Assembly (NCBI RefSeq): GCF_000471625.1
Contig: NZ_AUSW01000034.1
Coordinates: 372,001-436,000, forward strand
Direction: 5' to 3'
From: Psychrobacter aquaticus CMS 56
Lineage (GTDB): Bacteria; Pseudomonadota; Gammaproteobacteria; Pseudomonadales; Moraxellaceae
DNA: 64,000 nt
The position numbers were made by a program, and so were the translations under genes. Below the pieces are notes generated by a model. The model did not search any database. It was not told the DNA's origin and worked only from the letters and a program-made list of their open reading frames with translations. Shown here one piece after another: positions 59,628 to 64,000 of this stretch (the first letter of the stretch is position 1; every line of letters begins with the position of its first letter).

Positions 59628-60800
59628 TTATGGTATCAATTTAACGGTTTGATTGCTATGCGGTGTCAGCTTAAATTCTTTTAAATCATAACCTTGCTGT
59701 TGAGCAATTTGACGATATTTAGCATAGGTTTCCTGACTGACATTTGGTGAACGAGCCAATAACCACAGATAGTCCTTATCAGGTGTTCCTACCAAAGCCG
59801 TTTTATAATCAGCATCACGCGCTAGTACCCAATAATCAGCACGCCCTACTGGCAACCAACGAATCCACGATGGCAAAAACGTCACTTTTAACTTACTTCC
59901 CGTTGCATCTACTGGCTTAGCTAGACCCTCAGCGGCAATGCCAGTACCATCTGTACCCATACACTTATTAGCGACTATGATGCCTGAGCCATCCGTTTTT
60001 TCAGTGTAAGTAGCCGTCACGTCACTGGCACAATTACGCTGAAAATACATTGGCAAGCGCCCTATCTCATACCATGTTCCTGCGTATTTTTTCAAATCTA
60101 CACTATCGACTGTGGTTGGGGTGCTGGCAGACTTATGTATGATGGCACTTGGCTTGATTGATAACGTTTCTGTCGTTGTTTTATCAGTCGTAGCGCTCGC
60201 TGTTACCCCTACTCCAGAGGCAGCATTCATTGGTGGCGTTGCAGCATAAGCTGAAAACGCGGCTAACGGTATGATAATAGCTAAAGCAATGCCTGTATGT
60301 TTGATTAATCCATTCATAAATATACGCTCCGGTATCTCTGTATATGAGGCATTGCTAGTGGATGATGCATCGATGTCTTGACAAGAATCGTCATCTACGT
60401 TCTTCACCGAGTCAGTTAAAAAATCTGACATAAACGGTTCATTTTCGCTTAAATTTTGTGATTGTTTATAACCATTGGCAATGTCAAAACTGTCATTGTC
60501 ATGAGTTTTTAGAATATCATTCTTTACATTTTGTGTGTCAGTCATGGCGAACTCTTTTGCCTTTATAGGGCTTTTGTAGCCAAAACAGCTATCTTGTGAA
60601 GACATATTTGTCGCCAAATGATTAGAATTTTGATTATTCCATTTTTCATGATGATAGCTAGCATCGTTGCTGGCATCACCTGTATGCTGATTATCACCGT
60701 CGTTCATATAGTAACTGCTCGACTGGTTAGTCTGCTGAGACTGAGAACCAGCTTCCTGTGAATCAGACCATGCTGATTGAGGTAACTTATTGGTTTTCAT
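59628..60800 (-). CDS. lipocalin-family protein with long disordered N-terminal extension
   Basis: Residues about 230-390 are a bacterial (Blc-like) lipocalin: KYAGTWYEIGRLPMYFQRNC near 234-253, VTFLPSWIRWLPVGRADYWVLA near 310, and LLARSPNVSQETY. A hydrophobic stretch at about 168-187 ending AAFSAYAA is a signal peptide or signal anchor, starting at Met162 (60317), which has its own GGAG 9 bases upstream. Before it lie 161 Asn/Ser/Gln/Asp-rich residues without structure. An open frame that long is unlikely by chance, so it is probably translated; the long protein would then have a cytoplasmic tail and a periplasmic lipocalin. The short form from 60317 (228 residues) is the alternative. Confidence 0.75.
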   Translation of the reverse strand: MKTNKLPQSAWSDSQEAGSQSQQTNQSSSYYMNDGDNQHTGDASNDASYHHEKWNNQNSNHLATNMSSQDSCFGYKSPIKAKEFAMTDTQNVKNDILKTHDNDSFDIANGYKQSQNLSENEPFMSDFLTDSVKNVDDDSCQDIDASSTSNASYTEIPERIFMNGLIKHTGIALAIIIPLAAFSAYAATPPMNAASGVGVTASATTDKTTTETLSIKPSAIIHKSASTPTTVDSVDLKKYAGTWYEIGRLPMYFQRNCASDVTATYTEKTDGSGIIVANKCMGTDGTGIAAEGLAKPVDATGSKLKVTFLPSWIRWLPVGRADYWVLARDADYKTALVGTPDKDYLWLLARSPNVSQETYAKYRQIAQQQGYDLKEFKLTPHSNQTVKLIP

Positions 60801-61242
60801 AGAGGTACCATTATTAATAGTGACTATTAGAACGCTTTATCCATACTCTTTATTTGATTGATAAAATTTGGATTTCTTCGGTGTTGTGAATGATAAAACG
60901 TGTTTTTGAGTATGAAATCCAATGCCATACAAATCAAACTTGATCTAAGAGAGTGAGAAACGCATCTATCTAGTTAGCAGTCTTGCGTGTCAAAATAAAA
61001 TAAACGCTCTTTGATTAAGTAATAAATATTAGAAGCAATCTAATCATTAAAGTAGTGATGCAATGTAGGGAATCGCAACGGTTTGTAAGTGACTATGTAT
61101 TTATGCAGTAAAATAAACACATAGTTACTCATTGGATAAATATATTAAAAATCAGTTATTTATATTGACAGAATTTGATGGTTTCCTCACTGATACAAAT
61201 CACGTTAATATTTTTGCAGTGACGATTTTGCAATTTTTTTTG
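60801..61242. other. 442-bp intergenic region before the lipocalin gene
   Basis: AT-rich with no gene, repeat or tRNA found. The lipocalin promoter should lie here on the minus strand. No clear terminator for the Nudix-TenI gene seen. Confidence 0.5.
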
Positions 61243-62358
61243 TTAGAGAAACTCGCGAATACCAGCAACACTGACACCACCGTGCGCCAATACTTGGTCG
61301 ATCATCGCAGGTGATAGCCCACCCAAACCGATGATTGGCATGTCAGCCAATTGTGCCAATACTGACCATGACTCCCAGCCAAGTGGCTCAGTATTTGGGT
61401 GGGTTTGGGTAGCTAGGATGGGAGACAAAAAAGCAGCAATCACTGGTGGTAACACCTGTTGTAGGCGCAAATTGGCAAGCTTATTGGCTGCCCTAATACT
61501 GGCTATATCATGGCAACTGACGATTAATGGACGATCATGAGAGAGTAATTGGTCAGATGCAAAAGCATCCTTATTACTATCAAAATTGCCATCAAACCAT
61601 TGCATCAATGCGGCATGCGTTAGGTGGTTAGCGACAATTTGCTCACTAGCATTTACGTCTGGCATCTTTGTCGAATCTTCAGTGGTTAGCGATTGCCTTT
61701 CATCTTGCTCAGGTACAATTGCTAGGATATCTGGACGTATATCCATTAACTGCGCTGCTAGATTCTTTGCGCCAGTGTCTTTTATTCGAATATATATCCA
61801 AGTATCTGCCGCTAATGTTTCTTGATGATATTGCAACCATGCTGCCGCTGGATCAGGATGGGCGCTAAAGTGTGCTAATGGATAGGTAATCGCTATGTTG
61901 GTTGGCAGGCTTAGCCATGTAAGAATGGTTTTATTGGCAGCTGGCAAGTGATATTTCCCTGCTAATAAATCGCCCTTATCTACCCATGCTAACGCCTGCC
62001 CTTCTAATCCGTGCTGACATGGTTTATGCTGTTTATACTGCGCTGCTGTCAGCTCAATTTTATAGACCGCTAAGCTAACCTGCTTATCACCATAATCGTG
62101 ATGTAGGCGGCCAAGTTTTACCATAGTATTGTCTTGAATAGCAATGCCTGTCTCTTCAGCAACTTCTCGAATGACTGCCTGCTCTGCGCTTTCATTGGTG
62201 TCTATCTTACCGCCCACAAACTCGTAACGATTGCCCTGATGTTGGGCAGCATGTCTGAATCCAAGCAAATACTGTTCTTTATGATAAATGACCGCAATTG
62301 CGACGTTTACGATGATTGCTTGCTCATGTTTGGCTGATTTGTTGGCTGCATCTGACAT
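61243..62358 (-). CDS. mutT: Nudix hydrolase / TenI-like (thiamine monophosphate synthase) fusion
   Basis: A 371-residue two-domain protein. Residues about 14-145 are a MutT-type Nudix domain with the box GGKIDTNESAEQAVIREVAEETGI (spanning about 49-72; E-x7-REVxEExG visible), expected to hydrolyse 8-oxo-dGTP. After a linker, residues about 165-371 resemble the TMP synthase/TenI barrel, with IGLGGLSPAMIDQVLAHGGVSVAGI near the end (family phosphate loop). This fusion is known in Pseudomonas and relatives. Mutator protection is expected; the TenI half is often thought inactive in thiamine synthesis. It is monocistronic as far as can be seen. Confidence 0.9.
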   Translation of the reverse strand: MSDAANKSAKHEQAIIVNVAIAVIYHKEQYLLGFRHAAQHQGNRYEFVGGKIDTNESAEQAVIREVAEETGIAIQDNTMVKLGRLHHDYGDKQVSLAVYKIELTAAQYKQHKPCQHGLEGQALAWVDKGDLLAGKYHLPAANKTILTWLSLPTNIAITYPLAHFSAHPDPAAAWLQYHQETLAADTWIYIRIKDTGAKNLAAQLMDIRPDILAIVPEQDERQSLTTEDSTKMPDVNASEQIVANHLTHAALMQWFDGNFDSNKDAFASDQLLSHDRPLIVSCHDIASIRAANKLANLRLQQVLPPVIAAFLSPILATQTHPNTEPLGWESWSVLAQLADMPIIGLGGLSPAMIDQVLAHGGVSVAGIREFL

Positions 62359-62579
62359 GACAGAATCCTTTATAAAGGTTTTTTTGACAGTTCTAATTAT
62401 CTTTATGGTTTATCTTTTTAAAGAATGAAAAGCGATATAAATTATATAAGTTATTGATTTAAAATAACATTTATCTTTTATTAAGGTTTTGATAACCACT
62501 TTATAAGAATTGCTTTAGATAAGTTTACATAATAACTGCATTTTATTTTATCAATTGGCTTGCAAAATTATCGAATCTA

Positions 62580-62598
62580 AATGATAATTATTATCGTT
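62580..62598 (+). promoter_or_regulatory. Fur box upstream of hemP
   Basis: AATGATAATTATTATCGTT is close to the 19-bp Fur consensus GATAATGATAATCATTATC and is nearly palindromic around its centre. It lies about 59 bases before the hemP ATG. It predicts iron repression of hemP. Confidence 0.82.
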
Positions 62599-62656
62599 AA
62601 AAGCAACTATTCTTTTGCTACTCTACCCAGCCAATTTTTATCAAAAGGAATTTACT

Positions 62657-62821
62657 ATGAGCATGGTCATTTCTCGTTACTTAAATTGCCGTGAAAACCG
62701 TTTACCTACTCTACAATCTCAGCATCTATTCGCACTAACCAAAGAAGTGCGAATAGAGCATGAAGGTGAAGAGTATCGTCTACGCCTAACTCGCAATAAT
62801 CGCTTAATCCTGACTAAATAA
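62657..62821 (+). CDS. hemP: hemin uptake protein HemP
   Basis: A 54-residue protein whose second half, REV-IEH-GE-YRLRLTRNNRLILTK in pattern, is the HemP/HmuP signature. ATG 62657 follows AAAAGGAA with a 7-base spacer; an earlier TTG-type opening at 62615 is not needed. In other proteobacteria HemP/HmuP is needed for, or activates, haem-receptor expression, and is usually encoded before a TonB receptor. Here no receptor follows: a terminator lies 28 bases downstream and the next gene is convergent. Iron control is expected from the Fur box. Confidence 0.9.
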   Translation: MSMVISRYLNCRENRLPTLQSQHLFALTKEVRIEHEGEEYRLRLTRNNRLILTK

Positions 62822-62848
62822 AAAATATCAGTGCACTTGTACACTTAT

Positions 62849-62879
62849 AAAAAACGCCTTTCATTGAAGGCGTTTTTTT
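62849..62879. terminator. bidirectional terminator between hemP and tamB
   Basis: AAAAAACGCCTT and AAGGCGTTTTTT are perfect complements around a 6-base loop, with T-runs on both strands. Confidence 0.93.
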
Positions 62880-62953
62880 ATGGCATATAATTAAATCTAG
62901 ATAAAACAGATACATTATATTGCAACGCTATCCTCAGTATTCGAATAGCGCTT

Positions 62954-64000
62954 TTAAAACTGCCAACTATAGACCACATCTACCGCGTTTTCGGCGGCTG
63001 AGGTTGCTTCTACGTAGATACGGCGTGTCAACTGATAGCGAATAGAAAGGCTGTTTTGCGCATTAAAAACACCTACGCCATAGCGAATATATAAATCGGG
63101 ACTGACATAGCCAGTGACATTGACATTGGTGTCTTCGCTGCTACCAGAAGCATCGACCGTCAAACTCTGAAAGCCAAACGCTTGACCAATTTGATTGGTT
63201 AGATTGCGCGTACCACTTAGACCAAAGCTCAAACCAGCTGCCGCCAAATTATTGGTTACCTGTGATTTAAATCCTTGCTCACTAATCTGTGTGGCGCTTC
63301 TATTATCGAGGCGACCTGTCACCAAAGCGTTCATTGCTTGTTGCTGCGTCAATCCAGCATTATTAAAAACAATAATATTTGGGCTTTCTGTAGTGCCTTT
63401 GACACGTACGCCCACTGTTTTACCACTGATGATCTTAACCGCTTCTATACTCAGATTGGGCTTCATCACATCTCCGTTGAAGCGTACCTGCCCATAATTA
63501 AGCTCTAGATTCTGACCAAAAGCGTTAATATTGGTACGACGTGATACCTGCACCACACCTCGTGCCCGCATGACACCTGTGCCATTTTGCGTGATATTAA
63601 TCGCGCCTGCCAACGGAATGACTGCGCCAAAACCACGGAAATTGATATCGTCACCTAAATCGACACCAATGTCTGCATTGATTGACCATGGTTGTGAGAT
63701 AGCCAATACCTCATTAATATTGCCGATCAGACGACGATCAAGCACGACGGCATCTTCGGTTTGTGTAATGATATCTTCACTAGCTTCTGGCGGACGAATG
63801 GTCGCTGACGGTACACTGACGGCGCCCGTAATATTGACATAGCGATCGCCTGGGCGCACGATGATATCGATATCAGGATTAATCTCAGCCACTAATAACG
63901 GTGGTTGCGTAATCACCAACCTCTCACCAGAAACACTCAGTTTGGCCTGTAATTTTTGTTGCCAATTAACCGTACCTGTCAACGTACCTGTGCCCGTTCC
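62954..64000 (-). CDS. tamB: TamB translocation and assembly module subunit, C-terminal part
   Basis: The last 348 codons of a TamB/DUF490 protein; the frame runs open to base 64000, so most of the gene lies outside. TamB spans the periplasm and works with TamA in outer-membrane assembly and lipid transport. The beta-rich repeats and the conserved final domain are visible: VRFNGDVMKPNLSIEAVK near 165 of this part, AMNALVTGR near 215, NVTGYVSPDLYIRYGVGVF near 300, and the C-terminal phenylalanine in VVYSWQF, as expected for BAM/TAM-linked proteins. tamA would be expected upstream, beyond the window. Confidence 0.92.
   Translation of the reverse strand, partial: GTGTGTLTGTVNWQQKLQAKLSVSGERLVITQPPLLVAEINPDIDIIVRPGDRYVNITGAVSVPSATIRPPEASEDIITQTEDAVVLDRRLIGNINEVLAISQPWSINADIGVDLGDDINFRGFGAVIPLAGAINITQNGTGVMRARGVVQVSRRTNINAFGQNLELNYGQVRFNGDVMKPNLSIEAVKIISGKTVGVRVKGTTESPNIIVFNNAGLTQQQAMNALVTGRLDNRSATQISEQGFKSQVTNNLAAAGLSFGLSGTRNLTNQIGQAFGFQSLTVDASGSSEDTNVNVTGYVSPDLYIRYGVGVFNAQNSLSIRYQLTRRIYVEATSAAENAVDVVYSWQF

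Overview
The window is ordinary chromosomal DNA from a Gram-negative gammaproteobacterium, most likely a Moraxellaceae member and probably Psychrobacter. The basis is recognition of protein families and of gene orders such as alaS-lysC-csrA, prmA-zinc ribbon-fis-purH, hupB-ppiD, ihfB-lapA-pyrF and iscRSUA-hscBA-fdx. The moderately AT-rich sequence, an outer-membrane assembly gene (tamB) and Fur- and IscR-type sites agree with this. The genus call is an inference. I see no rRNA, tRNA, CRISPR array, prophage or intact insertion sequence.

Layout. 1-6.5 kb (+): the tail of a DUF389 membrane protein, alaS, lysC (with a strong internal start for a beta subunit), csrA and a HopJ-family gene. 6.5-12 kb: yeaC-like gene and nadK (-), a Bax inhibitor-1-like membrane protein (+), and a CcoI/FixI-type copper ATPase (-). 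12.4-20.7 kb (+): mrcB with a TPR lipoprotein that looks like its activator LpoP, then prmA, a zinc-ribbon/DUF3426 membrane protein, fis and purH. 20.8-23.4 kb (-): ppiD and hupB. 23.9-31.1 kb (+): an unnamed membrane-anchored protein resembling UbiJ/SCP2, then the complete iron-sulphur assembly operon. 31.2-38.8 kb (-): a class III adenylate cyclase, a HIT protein, mfd, rraA and an atypical SDR. rpsT (+) stands alone at 39.2 kb. 39.7-62.4 kb is almost all minus strand: histidine phosphatase, metallophosphoesterase, pyrF, lapA, ihfB, rpsA, cmk, tadA, ung, clpA, clpS, a DUF6776-like gene, argC, hemE, proB, obgE, a long GAPDH, a lipocalin with an unusual N-terminal extension, and a Nudix-TenI fusion. 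hemP (+) with a Fur box and the 3' end of tamB (-) close the window.

Functionally these are housekeeping genes: translation (alaS, rpsA, rpsT, tadA, prmA), nucleoid and global regulation (fis, hupB, ihfB, csrA), cell wall (mrcB-lpoP), Fe-S assembly (isc), DNA repair (mfd, ung, mutT), proteolysis (clpA, clpS), and biosynthesis of purine, pyrimidine, arginine, proline, haem and NADP.

I did not find an obviously new multi-gene system. The signals most worth a second look are: a four-copy ~107-bp intergenic repeat family with imperfect inverted ends; strong hairpins placed inside the isc operon; the UbiJ-like tail-anchored protein; the disordered 161-residue extension on the lipocalin; an acidic insertion in ClpA together with an unusually wide clpS-clpA gap; a His-rich extension on Fis; and a terminator almost touching the purH start codon.
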